A stretch of DNA of 64,000 nt from Monoplex corrugatus. Lineage: Eukaryota; Mollusca; Gastropoda; Littorinimorpha; Ranellidae. Below, piece after piece: positions 1 through 10,872 of the stretch (positions are counted from its first letter, which is position 1; the number at the start of each line of letters is the position of its first letter). Under the pieces are notes generated by a model. It worked only from the letters and a program-made list of their open reading frames with translations, ran no database searches and was not told where the DNA came from. The DNA is taken from contig JAPXFY010000026.1 in NCBI GenBank assembly GCA_030674185.1, positions 43,549,632 through 43,613,631 on the forward strand, written 5' to 3'. A program made the translations under genes and the position numbers.

Positions 1-61
1 CAGAGAGCACACCTTACACAATTATATATTATAAAAATGTGATTCCCCTCCGAGCGGAGAC

Positions 62-1090
62 AGACTGCAGGGGGGGGGGGGGGGGGGTTGAGTGAGGTTA
101 GGATTTTATGCAGAGGAGAAAAGGTGAGTTTTGAGAGCGGACTTGAAGGAGACAAAAGTAGGTTGCTGACGGACTAAGAGAGGAAGTTTGTTCCAGGAGA
201 GTGGACCAGAAACAGAGAAGGCTCGTGGACCATAGGTATTGAGCTTAGTGCGTGGAAAGCGAAAAGTCAGAGGATCGGAGGTAGAGCGGAGGGTACGTGA
301 GGGAACATAGATCTCAAGTAGGCTTGACAGGTAATCGGGGGCTGTGTTATTGAGGCTTTTGTAGCACATGGTGTCTAGTTTGTACTGCATGCGCTTTGAT
401 ACAGGGAGCCAGTGAAGTTGTGCCAGGAGAGGAGATATGTGGTCAGCTTTTTTCTTTTTGAATACAAGGCGTACAGCATTGTTTTGAATGCGCTGTAGGA
501 TGTGAATGGTGGAGGCAGGAAGACCAGACAGGAGTGAATTGCAATAGTCAATGCGAGACATTATGAAGGAGAGAACGAGTTTTGCAGTTGTTTCCACAGA
601 GAGATACTTCCTGATCAGGCTTATACGATGGAGATGATAGTAGCAAGATCTGGCAGTTTGAGAAACAAAGTTGTTCATGGAGAGGGTAGAGTCAATGCAG
701 ACAGGGAGGTTTTTAGCTGAATCAGAAATTGGGACTGATGTGTTACATAATGGGAGAGAAAGAGGAGGCAGCTGAGAAAGTTTCTGACGGGTGCCAATGA
801 GGATAGCTTCTGTCTTGTCGTCATTAAGCTGAAGTCTATTGTGTGTCATCCAGTTCTTAATGTCCGAGTAACACTCAGTGGTGCGAGTCAACAGGCGTTG
901 TATATTATCAGGTGAGTCACTGTCTTGAAGTTGGGTGTCATCAGCATAGAAGTGATGTTTTATAGAGTGGGAGTTGATGATGGTGGACAGGGGGGAGGTG
1001 TAAAGAGTGAAAAGAACAGGGCCAAGGACAGATCCTTGTGGAACACCACAGGTCGGGTATGCAGGTTGAGAGTAAGTGCCATTGATGAGA
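62..1090 (-). mobile_element. LINE-D: 5'-truncated non-LTR retrotransposon, C-terminal half of reverse transcriptase
   Basis: The minus strand is open from about 1088 to a stop at 106. It reads through the reverse-transcriptase block GVPQGSVLGPVLF (about 1010-1052) and the catalytic YADD box (937-948), followed by the thumb and C-terminal region typical of jockey/CR1-type LINEs (LQLNDDKTE, SFIMSRIDYCNSLLSGLP, HWLPVSKRMQYK). The endonuclease and N-terminal RT parts are absent. The copy is cut off where the 24-bp tandem array begins, so it is a dead 5'-truncated insertion. A run of about 17 G (70-87 on the plus strand) lies just beyond the 3' end of the frame. The exact clade is inferred from motif style only. 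Confidence 0.85.
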
Positions 1091-1349
1091 ACAGTTTGTT
1101 TTCTGTGTCTGTCTTCAAGAGTAGAACATGTTTGTCTTCAGCAGTAGAGACATGTCTGTCTTCAGGAGTAGAGACATGTCTGTCTGCAGGAGTAGAGACA
1201 CGTCTGTCTTCAAGAGTAGAGATATGTCTGTCTTCAGGAGTAGAGACATATCTGTCTTCAGGAGTAGACATATGTCTGTCTTCAGGAGTAGAGACATATC
1301 TGTCTTCAGGAGTAGAAACTAGTCTGTCTTCAGGAGTAGAGACATGTCT
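1090..1349. repeat. 24-bp minisatellite, about 11 copies
   Basis: Tandem units of about 24 bp built on CTGTCTTCAGGAGTAGAGAC, with scattered substitutions. The array directly abuts the truncated end of LINE-D. All frames through it stay open because the unit length is a multiple of three, so open frames here are not evidence of a gene. Confidence 0.9.
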
Positions 1350-1368
1350 GTAGGTGTGTGTGTGTTTG

Positions 1369-1399
<31 letters not shown>

Positions 1400-1400
1400 T

Positions 1401-1432
<32 letters not shown>

Positions 1433-1599
1433 CGTGCGTGCGTACGTGCGTGCGTGCGTGTGTGTGTATGCGTGCGTGCCTGTTTGCTAGCGTGAACACA
1501 GAGCTCAGCACTCAGACCTCAGAACACATTTATCCGCAATAAAAATCAAAAGGTAGCGCCATAAGAAATGTACACAACATTTCATGATTTTACGTTTCA

Positions 1600-1673
<74 letters not shown>

Positions 1674-1690
1674 ATCATCATCATCAACGG
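1350..1690. repeat. TG-rich microsatellite, unique spacer, then (ATC)n
   Basis: A TG/CG-rich tract covers 1350-1480. About 120 bp without recognisable features follows, then roughly 28 copies of ATC at 1601-1687. No coding signal. Confidence 0.9.
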
Positions 1691-1992
1691 GAATATCGGT
1701 GTATGAATGACTATGAATTTTGCACTTTTCGCAAATGTAGGCAGTCACAGGCACATTCTGCTCTAGATGTATTTGCAAATTATCTTCCTGAAGCAACTCA
1801 CTAGGATGTGGCATTGAATTAAAACAGTCGGTTGTTAAAGGTATATATCTTCTGAAAAATCTTTTTCATCAGTTTCTGTCTTGGTAGCTTTGTTTTTTCT
1901 TTTTCCTTCATTGTCTCTCTGTCTCTGTCTCATTGTATATCTACTTCTTTACGTTTGTAGGTCATATGCACTGAGTCGAAGTCTGCATAATG

Positions 1993-2722
1993 TTAAGGGG
2001 GCAGACCTACCCAGGTTTGGGTACCAAGATTGTGATGTTCAGTGTTTCAGTTCTAATTAACCAATCACCATGATATTTGGCAAGAAGATACCTCAGACAG
2101 TGATCTTTGGATTGAATATCTTTGTTGGGGTCCGTGAGTTATGAAAAGTTGACAAAAAATTAATTAATTAATTAAATGCGATTTTTCGCAAGATTATATA
2201 CATCAGACATAATATGTTCAAAAGTTTTCATCCGATTTCCTTGATATTTGGCACACATATAGCAGGGACAGATACCTATAGCCGGTAGTAAAATCTTGCA
2301 GTTCTGCTTGAAAGAAACATTTTTATCAAAAGTTGTATTATAATTGTTTTTATTAAAATTATTCTAAAAATTGGTGTGATGATTGTACAGAAAATAATGG
2401 TAGTAGAGCTAAGATTTTACTACATGCCATACATACTATACAGATATGTTTGCTCACTAAATATCAAATTCCTAACATGAATATATGTGTAGTTATAAAT
2501 GTCACAGTATGTACTATATTTTTTCATTTTCGCGAGAACATTTTTTAATTAATTAATTTTTGTCAACTTTTCATAACTCACAGACCCCAACAAAGATATT
2601 CAATCCAAAGAATACTGTCTGAGGTATCTTCTTGCCAAATATCATGGTGATTGGTTAATTAGAACTGAAACACTGAACATCACAATCTTGGTACCCAAAT
2701 CTGGGTAGGTCTGCCCCCTTAA
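1993..2722. mobile_element. TTAA-flanked MITE with ~190-bp terminal inverted repeats
   Basis: TTAA at 1993-1996 and 2719-2722 encloses a 722-bp element. Its first and last ~190 bp are inverted copies of each other, starting GGGGGCAGACCTACCC on both ends with few mismatches. The central ~340 bp is AT-rich and encodes nothing. TTAA duplications are known for piggyBac and Kolobok transposons. I cannot assign the superfamily, and no transposase is present, so this is a non-autonomous copy. Confidence 0.88.
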
Positions 2723-2960
2723 ACTATGGTCAGATGTTACATGTAATATGTATTAGATACAGTTACGAACAGTAGTAGGTTGTAACATTTAGTGTAGAAA
2801 AGTGATCTTCATATATTTGTACTTTTTCTTGCTTATTCCAAAAACAAATGTATTCTTATATTTTCCCCTTCATTGTACGTTTCAGTTCACATATTTAAAG
2901 TGGATTATATGTTCCCGAAACGATTTCTTCTGGTATTTCGGATAGCCTTTTTTTTTTAAT

Positions 2961-3255
2961 GGTAAAATCAAAGTAAGTTCTTTTTTGGGTAAAATCAAAG
3001 TAAGTTCTTTTTTGGGTAAAATCAAAGTAAGTTCTTTTTTGGGTAAAATCAAAGTAAGTTCTTTTTTGGGTAAAATCAAAGTAAGTTCTTTTTTGGGTAA
3101 AATCAAAGTAAGTTCTTTTTTGGGTAAAATCAAAGTAAGTTCTTTTTTGGGTAAAATCAAAGTAAGTTCTTTTTTGGGTAAAATCAAAGTAAGTTCTTTT
3201 TTGGGTAAAATCAAAGTAAGTTCTTTTTTGGGTAAAATCAAAGTAAGTTCTTTTA
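2961..3255. repeat. 27-bp minisatellite, about 11 nearly identical copies
   Basis: Head-to-tail units of 27 bp containing AAAATCAAAGTAAGTTC then a T run and GGGT. Copies are almost identical, which indicates recent expansion or homogenisation. Each plus-strand unit carries GTAAGT, a perfect splice-donor hexamer. The minus-strand reading gives a repeating KELTLILPK peptide, judged to be an artefact of unit length. Confidence 0.93.
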
Positions 3256-3324
3256 GTTCGTTTGCCTTTTTAAAAAAAATTTTCACTGCATATCTGTTTG
3301 AAATAGATGTTTTTTTTCTGATTT

Positions 3325-3424
3325 TAATGTGTGTGTATGTCTGTACGTGTATGTATGAACGTGTGTGTATGTCTGTATGTCTGTATATGAACGTGTGTGC
3401 GTGTGTGTGTGTGTGCGTACGTGC

Positions 3425-3502
<78 letters not shown>

Positions 3503-3572
3503 ATTCTGGTGTGTATGTGTGTGGTCCTTGTGTGCGTACATGTTTATATGTGCGTGCATATGTGTGTGCACA

Positions 3573-3624
<52 letters not shown>

Positions 3625-3735
3625 ATTCTGGTGTGTATGTGTGTGGTCCTTGTGTGCGTACATGTTTATATGTGCGTGCATATGTGTGTGCACACAGTGT
3701 GTGTGTGCGCGCACGCGCGCATGCGTGCATGTGAA
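3325..3735. repeat. TG-rich tract with a ~121-bp internal tandem duplication
   Basis: TG dinucleotides dominate. A non-simple block beginning CTGATTCTGGTGTGTATGTG occurs at about 3500 and again at about 3622 with the same downstream sequence, so the tract duplicated as a unit. Confidence 0.85.
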
Positions 3736-3879
3736 TTTGTGCTAAAATCGGGGGTTGAGACAACAATAAGCAGAACTGAACTGTTACTGTGCAACAGCTT
3801 CAGAGAAAAAAGTCTTCATACGATCTATACCGCGTGACAGTTTTGAGCTGATCACAGAAGAAAGTTGAGGGGAACCCCC

Positions 3880-3889
3880 CCCCCCCCCA

Positions 3890-3971
<82 letters not shown>
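3880..3971. repeat. C-run, (AC)n, (AG)n compound microsatellite
   Basis: A run of C is followed by AC repeats and then about 32 AG repeats. Simple sequence only. Confidence 0.93.
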
Positions 3972-3974
<3 letters not shown>

Positions 3975-4044
3975 ACACAGGTGTCTGATCTTCAGCTATA
4001 GTTGAGAACAATTTGGCATGCACTCTTATTTACCGTACAGCTGA

Positions 4045-4412
4045 ACCGAACATGGATTACTCTCATTATCATCATGTGCCCTGCCGCATGGCGTTGGCGA
4101 TCATGGCCCTCCATACGAATCTATCCCTTGTCGCTGCAAGTACATCTCCTACCCTCTCTGTCCTCACCCACCCTGCAAGTCCGTCCAATGTTTTCTCCCT
4201 GAGTCTACCTGGTGTTCTCTTTCCCTACAGCTTTCCTGCTGTGACCAGGTGCTCTAATTCCTCTTTCTTCACAAAATGTCCTATAAATGTTGCTTGTCTT
4301 TTCCTAATCTTTTTTTTTTTTTAATAATGACCTTCTTGTGTCTGCCTCCTTCAAGACTGTCTCGTTTGTTTTCTTTGCTGTCCATGGAACTGACAACATT
4401 CTTTTTAGCAAC
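4045..4412 (-). mobile_element. LINE-A 3' fragment in the 3' flank of receptor paralogue 1
   Basis: This is the 3'-terminal part of LINE-A. It shares the sequence around GCCATGCGGCAGGGCACATG (minus strand) with copies near 10200, 22600, 28460 and 42860. It is 5'-truncated about 40 bp past the stop codon of the receptor gene, so that gene's 3' untranslated region has been invaded. The coding frame is broken. Confidence 0.85.
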
Positions 4413-4452
4413 CACACTTCAGTTCATTGACTCTAGATTTTGGTAATAATCG

Positions 4453-7400
4453 TCAGTTTTTAAGCATCTCAGTGTGTGATTCCAGCCACTTCAATAGTTT
4501 AGCCTCGTTGGATTTCCTCCGTTTTTCTGCCAAAGTGTTGAAAGTATACACGAACGGATTGAGGGCAGAGTTTAAAGGCAGGACAAAAATAGCCAAAGCC
4601 ACGTTCACCTCTCCAGGAATAGGAGTACCAGACAGTGCCAACAAGCCGCAAAATCCGACAGGAAACCAGCACATGAAATCTGTGACAGCAACAGCGATCA
4701 AGCGCCGAGCTATGGTTATGTCTCGTGATACTTTGGTCTTGCTCGTCGTCATGGCGTTCTTTTGTACTGACCAGTAGATGAAGGCTTGACCAACAGAAAT
4801 GAGTACAAACAGAATGAAATTGAAGATGATCAAAACACTGACGGAATAAACTCGTCCTTTGAACTCCTGTCTCGTCACTGGGAGTGGCACGCAGATACCC
4901 GTCTGGCTGTAAAACTGCCAGTGTGACGTCACTGGAAGCAAAGGTACCAACGCCAGCAGCCAACCAATCAACCAAGTCAGCAGACAAGCCACAGACGCTG
5001 ACGTTCTTTCAAATCGCAAGGTGCTGAATGGAAAGCGCAGGACGATGAAACGATCCAGCGTGATAAGCCAGATGATCAGAGCTGATACTTCACTGGACAA
5101 CAGAGACAGAAAGCCTGCCAACTTACAGGCCACACTGGTTTTCCACGCGTCATCATAATGGAGATATCTGCCACGGAAGTGTTCGTCAGCCACTCCAATA
5201 ATAGCAATGTAGACCCCCATCAAGAAGTCAGCCAAGGAAAGGTTGGTGACAAACACACTAAAGCCACTTGAAGAGCTTGTCTTCCGGGAACACAGACGTG
5301 CAATAAAACAGAAGATGTTACCCGTCACTGACAGAACACTGACCAGCCAGAGAAATCCTTGATACACTTCTGACTGTAACAAATCTTCGCAGGATGATAA
5401 TTCATTTTTCCGGGTGTAGCAAAGAGTCACATTAAAGTTTTGTGGGAGTATTTTATTGCAGCACAGTTTATAATTTTGTGTTGATATTACCTGCAGCTGT
5501 GAAAGACCTTTGAATATATCACGGGGGAACGTTTTGACGGGACTACCTTCCAAGAACAACTCGGCTAACTGTGGTGTGAACTGAAAACCATCAGGACTGA
5601 TGGTATGGATATAAGTAAATGTTAGATCAAGCGTCCGCAAATGCGTAAACTGGGAGAGGACTTTACTTCCAAATTCTCTGATAGTAGTCTGAGAAAGATC
5701 GACCATGGTGAGTGCATCTTGTTGAATAACAGACGAGAGATCCGATGAAAGCATGGTAAGAGGATTGTCAGACAGGCTCAGGGTTTGTAGATTGTCTAAA
5801 TCAACGAAATGAGTCGTGTTGACATGCCTCAGTTCATTGCCACTGAGGTCAAGGAGCCTCAAATTGAACAATTTCATGCCGGACACAAAGGTCAAAGAGC
5901 ACTGGGCAAGAATCAAACCAACAAGGTAGGTGTTGTTATTCACATCAAGCAGAGTCATACCCGAACCTGTGGCGTTCAAGAAACGGAGCTGAGGGAAGAG
6001 TGAAGCAGGGAATGACTGAAGACAAAGAAAAGTGTGACCTTGACACAGACATCCCAGGGGACAGATTACATCACAAGAAAGTTCGTCATCGCCGAGTGGG
6101 CAGTGAGGCCAGTCATCACACAGATGGTCACCATGTACACATATTGTGGAAAATCTACATCGGAACAATCCTGGACACATTAATTCTCTGCATCCCTCTT
6201 CGTCCTCCTGGCCGATACAATCGTACATTCCGTTGCATCGTGTGTAGACTGGCAGGCAATCGTTATTTTTATCAGGACAACGATAGTGAGTGTCAGGACA
6301 GGACTCGTTGGACTTCATAGGGAACGAAATGAAAGCGCTTATGCCGTCAAATCTGATTAACGCAGGAGATGGGAACTGTGCATCTCGCATTGATGACTTT
6401 CTTTTGACATCGTCACAACTCTTTTCGTCTGATTCATCATTGCAATGAAAAATGATATCACACACGTTATCGTACGACACACACTGTCCATTATCGCAGG
6501 CAGACTTGTGGACACAGTGAGGGTGCTCACAGAAAGATTCGTCACTGTCATCTTGACAGTCAGATATGAAATCACATACCAGAGTGTACGACAACGTAGT
6601 CAAATGATCATCGCACATAAATGTGGGAACTTTCTGATCTACTAAATTTCGTGTGGAAGATGAGTGAAGAGGAAAATAACATGGACACGTATGTCTATGT
6701 CCTAAGCCACAAACATCAGACGGGTGTGATCCACACAAAAGAAATGTATGTGTCACATGACCGTTAGGGCACTGTGTCAGAAACTGCTGCCCCATGAGCA
6801 GCAATGACTGTGTGCTCATCAGTGATATTGTTTCTGAATGGGCAGTGTTCTCTGTGGTCTTCTTTTTGAATTCACAAATAGCCCCATAAGAGCGACCTGA
6901 TCCACGGATGACACAGTTCGTTACACCAAACGCATCATACATACTTATGATGCATGTTTTCTGGTCAGTCCATCGTGCGTGAGTATGTGCAAACTGAATG
7001 GAATGATACGGCACAGTTCTGTCTATGCTAACGGCAGTCTTTCGGTAGATGTTTGGAAATGACAGATCGTCAGTGTATAAGCCAAGCAAGACTGTTACTG
7101 TGTTGAGAAGATGTGAATTGGTCAAAGCGCGAAGCGCACCGTGCAAGTCATGTACGCATTTAGGCATTCCAAGCGTGCCCCCGATAGAATTGCAATATTC
7201 CATAGCTCTTCTATTGGCATCTTTTTCGTGGCTGTCAAACCTACGCAGACTGGGTGTAATGTTGTAGCAATGATTACATAAATCAATCCGTCCCTGGCAC
7301 TCAGGACTGCTGAAGGGACAATGGTCGGTTTCATCTCTCCCGTCTTCACACTCTGCTTTCAGGTTGCAGTCCAGATGATGCTTGAAGCTGGAATAGTAAT

Positions 7401-7947
7401 CCACAGAACAGTTAAAAAGACCACTAGACAGTTGCTGAGGTACTTTACTTTCAGAATGAAAAGAGAAGAAAAACTGGAAACAGCTCGTGTTTATGCAATA
7501 TTCTCTTCTAATGCGAATACTAAGTTTTGCAGTTCTGAACACAGTAGCCACTACCTTCTCACACCTGGGCCCACTTGCTTCACACACCGTAGTTGTGGAA
7601 CCGTTGGCTCTGTGAATATACAGGCTATAAAACGATGGTTCAATTTTTCTCATACTGACCATGACAGCACTTTCCGATGGGACGGTTATACTATTCCACA
7701 AATGTTCGGGAGCATTTGATGACGTGATATTATGGGATGCTGTAATGAATCCAGACGACGCTGAAGTCATTACTAAGACCAGGTGTGCCGATTCCTCCTT
7801 TGATTTTGAGTTGTCTTTCCATCCACAAACAGAAACAAATGTGACCTTCCACCACGGAACAAGTTGCATGGTTTTATTTTGTTTTGTTTTGTTTTTTGTT
7901 TTTTGTTTAAGGATCATTGGACTCAGGGAGGTTACCTTTGTGCTCAT
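4453..7947 (-). CDS. GRL101-type LDLa / C-lectin-like / LRR G-protein-coupled receptor, paralogue 1 (5' end disrupted by a SINE)
   Basis: A single 1164-codon frame. Order by approximate residue: CUB-like 65-165; LDLa 172-210; C-type-lectin-like 225-362; LDLa modules 443-473, 478-511, 550-586 and 591-625 with acidic DxSDE-type calcium sites; LRR N-cap and leucine-rich repeats 629-830; seven-helix rhodopsin-family domain 862-1140. Class A hallmarks are intact: LAD (TM2), DRF at 965-967, CWFP at 1093-1096, NPFVY at 1130-1134. This matches the Lymnaea GRL101 architecture; the ligand is unknown. Residues 1-26 come from the tail of a SINE inserted at 7871-8412, so the apparent start is not the ancestral one. 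Host sequence resumes upstream at about 8427-8505 on the same strand. Compared with paralogue 2 about 200 N-terminal residues, including any signal peptide, are missing from this frame. It is either a pseudogene or a gene needing an unseen 5' exon. Confidence 0.9.
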   Translation of the reverse strand: MSTKVTSLSPMILKQKTKNKTKQNKTMQLVPWWKVTFVSVCGWKDNSKSKEESAHLVLVMTSASSGFITASHNITSSNAPEHLWNSITVPSESAVMVSMRKIEPSFYSLYIHRANGSTTTVCEASGPRCEKVVATVFRTAKLSIRIRREYCINTSCFQFFFSFHSESKVPQQLSSGLFNCSVDYYSSFKHHLDCNLKAECEDGRDETDHCPFSSPECQGRIDLCNHCYNITPSLRRFDSHEKDANRRAMEYCNSIGGTLGMPKCVHDLHGALRALTNSHLLNTVTVLLGLYTDDLSFPNIYRKTAVSIDRTVPYHSIQFAHTHARWTDQKTCIISMYDAFGVTNCVIRGSGRSYGAICEFKKKTTENTAHSETISLMSTQSLLLMGQQFLTQCPNGHVTHTFLLCGSHPSDVCGLGHRHTCPCYFPLHSSSTRNLVDQKVPTFMCDDHLTTLSYTLVCDFISDCQDDSDESFCEHPHCVHKSACDNGQCVSYDNVCDIIFHCNDESDEKSCDDVKRKSSMRDAQFPSPALIRFDGISAFISFPMKSNESCPDTHYRCPDKNNDCLPVYTRCNGMYDCIGQEDEEGCRELMCPGLFRCRFSTICVHGDHLCDDWPHCPLGDDELSCDVICPLGCLCQGHTFLCLQSFPASLFPQLRFLNATGSGMTLLDVNNNTYLVGLILAQCSLTFVSGMKLFNLRLLDLSGNELRHVNTTHFVDLDNLQTLSLSDNPLTMLSSDLSSVIQQDALTMVDLSQTTIREFGSKVLSQFTHLRTLDLTFTYIHTISPDGFQFTPQLAELFLEGSPVKTFPRDIFKGLSQLQVISTQNYKLCCNKILPQNFNVTLCYTRKNELSSCEDLLQSEVYQGFLWLVSVLSVTGNIFCFIARLCSRKTSSSSGFSVFVTNLSLADFLMGVYIAIIGVADEHFRGRYLHYDDAWKTSVACKLAGFLSLLSSEVSALIIWLITLDRFIVLRFPFSTLRFERTSASVACLLTWLIGWLLALVPLLPVTSHWQFYSQTGICVPLPVTRQEFKGRVYSVSVLIIFNFILFVLISVGQAFIYWSVQKNAMTTSKTKVSRDITIARRLIAVAVTDFMCWFPVGFCGLLALSGTPIPGEVNVALAIFVLPLNSALNPFVYTFNTLAEKRRKSNEAKLLKWLESHTEMLKN

Positions 7948-8426
7948 CTTTTTAAATTTTTTTTTCTAAAGTCCCATTTTCTACGCCATCTTAATGCCAC
8001 AGACGCTGGAACAGGTTTTACAATGCGATGGTGATGATGATGACGATGAGGGTGATAATCACGAAGCTATGGAGTTCCATTCAGGATTGAGACTGTGTGA
8101 CAGAGTTGTACTCTTCGCTTACTATCATAATAATTATATCATGGCGTCAACCAGGTCCGAGAGATACAGACACCTGCGGTGCTGCTCAATAGATTTGAGC
8201 AACACCCTCAATGACGCATCCGTGAAGTGGATGAGACTCGACTGTGTGGTCCTAGTCTTTCCAATGAGCCCATAGCACGCCCAACTGTGGGTAGAAGCCG
8301 GTTAGATCCGAAAAATCCCACAATGATTTTTGAAGGTACTGATGGGGATTCGAACCCGCAACCTTCCAATCGGTAGTCCGTTGCGTTAACCACTACACCG
8401 CGGCGACTGGTTGAACGAGTTGCATG
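7857..8426 (-). mobile_element. SINE-1, full-length tRNA-derived copy with 14-bp target-site duplications, inside receptor paralogue 1
   Basis: Read on the minus strand, the element starts at 8412 with a tRNA-like head (A-box-like TAGTGGTTAAC and a perfect B box GGTTCGAATCC). It continues through a conserved body and ends in an AAAAC-rich tail at about 7871. Direct repeats CATGCAACTYGTTC flank it (7857-7870 and 8413-8426, 13 of 14 identical). Body segments recur near 29450, 31170, 42310, 47660, 48430, 56690 and 60120. Pol III promoters of this kind are standard for SINEs; no protein is encoded. Confidence 0.93.
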
Positions 8427-8594
8427 TTACCTGATAATCGTTTTATTCTACTATAGAAGATAAACGCATTTTTTCCCCCTCGTGGTGAAAATCGCTTTAA
8501 ACACGATGTTTATTTTGTGAGCTATGGTTTCAGAAGATGGCATGCCTCTAATTTCCCATTTTGAGGTCAGAAGCACAACTTCTGTGGTGGAAGA

Positions 8595-9463
8595 TCACAA
8601 ATAGAGAAACAAACTATGAACATCTGACGTATCTGGTCATATTGGTATAAACGAAAAAATGATATCTTTGTTCACACCACTCACAAATGGAGAAACAAAC
8701 TATGAACATCTGACGTATCTGGTCATATTGGTATACACGAAAATATGATATCCATGTTCACACCACTCACAAATGGAGAAACAAACTATGAACATCTGAC
8801 ATATCTGGTCATATTGGTATACACGAAAATATGATATCCATGTTCACACCACTCACAAATGGAGAAACAAACTATGAACATCTGACGTATCTGGTCATAT
8901 TGGTATACACGAAAATATGATATCCATGTTCACACCACTCACAAATGGAGAGTCAAACTATGAACATCTGACGTATCTGGTCATATTGGTATAAACGAAA
9001 ATATGATATCTATTTTCACACAATTCACAAATGGAGAAACCATGAACATCTGACATATTTGGTCATATTGGTATACAGAAAATATGATATCTATTTTCAC
9101 ACAATTCACAAATGGAGAAACCATGAACATCTGACATATTTGGTCATATTGGTATACAGGAAAATATGATATCTATGTTCACACCACTTACAAAATGGAG
9201 AAACAAACTATGAACATCTGACATATTTGGTCATATTGGTATACACGAAAATATGATATCCCATGTTCACACAATTCACAAATGGAGAAACAAACCATGA
9301 ATATCTGACATATCTGGTCATATTAGTATTCATGTACATGTATATGAAAATATAATATCTATGTTCACACCACTCACAAATGGAGAAACAAACTACGAAC
9401 ATCTGACATATCTGGTCATATTAGTATACATGAAAATGTAATATCCATGTTCACACCACTGAC
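8595..9463. repeat. 86-bp tandem repeat, about 10 copies
   Basis: Units begin TCACAAATGGAGAAAC and recur with a strict 86-bp spacing (8595, 8681, 8767 and so on), with drift and small indels toward 9400. It lies immediately 5' of receptor paralogue 1. No coding signal. Confidence 0.95.
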
Positions 9464-9529
9464 CTGTACAAACGGATGTTCCAGAAGGGTCGGCTATTTC
9501 ATTTTTCATTTCCGTCTTCTCGAAATCTG

Positions 9530-9625
9530 AATCAAAATGACTGCCAGCGTTCAAGCAAATACCAACCAGAAAAAGACGAAAAAAAGAACCAGAACGCGTA
9601 TTCAATATAATAAAACAAGACAGGC
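9530..9625. mobile_element. Fragment of the GGCC foldback element
   Basis: About 95 bp matching one arm of the foldback elements at 10873-11275 and 38655-39115, recognisable by CCAGAACGCGTATT and AACAAGACAGGC. It ends abruptly at the LINE-A fragment. Confidence 0.75.
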
Positions 9626-9628
9626 TTA

Positions 9629-10215
9629 ATGTTTGGGCCAGTTACATACAGGCAGGTTGATAAGTTCAAATATCTGGGAACAGTCATCTCACCAGACGGC
9701 AAATGCACACCAGAAATAGCCAGCAGAATCGGCCAAGCCAAAACAGCATTCAAGAAGATGAAAATCGTTCTTACCAACAAATGCCTACCAATTAACATCA
9801 GGAAGACAGTTCTTGAATGTTCTATAGAGCGGATACTGTTGTACGGTTGTGAGGCGTGGGCAGTCAACACGCAAAGTCAGAACAAAACTGAAGCAACTGA
9901 AATGTGGTTTCTGAGAAGAATGTTGGAGGGTTTCCAGTCTTCAAAGAGGGAGACACAAAAAGATCATTAATAAAGAGGATAAGGAAAGGACAAGCAACAT
10001 TTATATGACATTTTACGAGTAAAAGGGAATTTGAGCACCTGGTCACAATAGGAAAGCTGGAGGGAAAGAGAACATCAGATAGACCCAGGAAGAAAGTTGT
10101 TGGACGGACCTGCAAGGTGGGTGAGGACATAGAGGTGGGAGGTGTACTTACAGCGACAAGGGACAGTGAAGAGTCATGATCGCCAACGCCATGCGGCAAG
10201 GCACATGATGATGAT
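9629..10215 (+). mobile_element. LINE-A 3' fragment, sense orientation
   Basis: Encodes the C-terminal part of a non-LTR reverse transcriptase: KFKYLGTVISPDGKC, then LLYGCEAWAVN and EMWFLRRML. It then runs, with frameshifts, through a decayed tail to the conserved 3' terminus ending in a short (ATG)n-like run near 10210. It is 5'-truncated and dead. Confidence 0.88.
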
Positions 10216-10545
10216 CATGACATACATCTGTCATTTTCTCCTGTTCAACGCCGCATTTGGGAAGTTCTCCGCTGTTGTGCTAAGTCTTGTGCGTTCTATG
10301 CATTTATTCCTGGTTTTCTTTTGTGTACGCTTCACGAAGGCCAGTTGGCGATCTATGATACCTGATCTGAGGGGAAAAATTAGGACTGCACTCGAGCTAT
10401 TTTCTAAGTAAGCAAATGACAGACATTTATGAATAAATGTTTTAAAAAAATCAGACTCGAAGGTCAACAAAGCCAGCCCCATTGGAAGGGACAGACTACA
10501 TGGTTATCTGACTTGACTGTCGAAGTTTGACTCCCTCTCTTCTCC
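10216..10545. other. No recognised feature
   Basis: About 330 bp of mixed sequence between the LINE-A fragment and an AC microsatellite. Short frames exist but show no family resemblance or splice context. Confidence 0.6.
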
Positions 10546-10547
10546 TC

Positions 10548-10564
10548 AACACACACACACACAC

Positions 10565-10652
<88 letters not shown>

Positions 10653-10672
10653 AAACAAACAAACAAACAAAC
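10548..10672. repeat. (AC)n and (AAAC)n microsatellite
   Basis: About 50 AC units followed by AAAC repeats. A separate run of C lies at about 10817-10834. Confidence 0.95.
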
Positions 10673-10872
10673 AGATGGCCACATAATTCGAGCACGCTCC
10701 TTTTCAATACAAAACTTATATTAAAAAACTTGTATTTTACAGGGCCATAGCTATTGTTACAAGCTCCTACAAAAACACAGTCCACACGCCCTCCTGAGAA
10801 AGTACTGATATTAGCCCCCCCCCCCCCCCCCCCTTTCTTTTTTTTTTAACGTGTGATCTTGACCTTTGCATT

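Noticed and set aside
2882..3503. Repetitive protein with KELTLILPK or SSFLGKIKV repeats
   Set aside because: The unit is a 27-bp (multiple of three) minisatellite flanked by TG repeats; no start context or conserved neighbours.
8335..8410. tRNA gene
   Set aside because: Only the head of a SINE: B box present, but the cloverleaf is incomplete and the sequence continues into the SINE body; the same applies at about 29450, 42310 and 60520.
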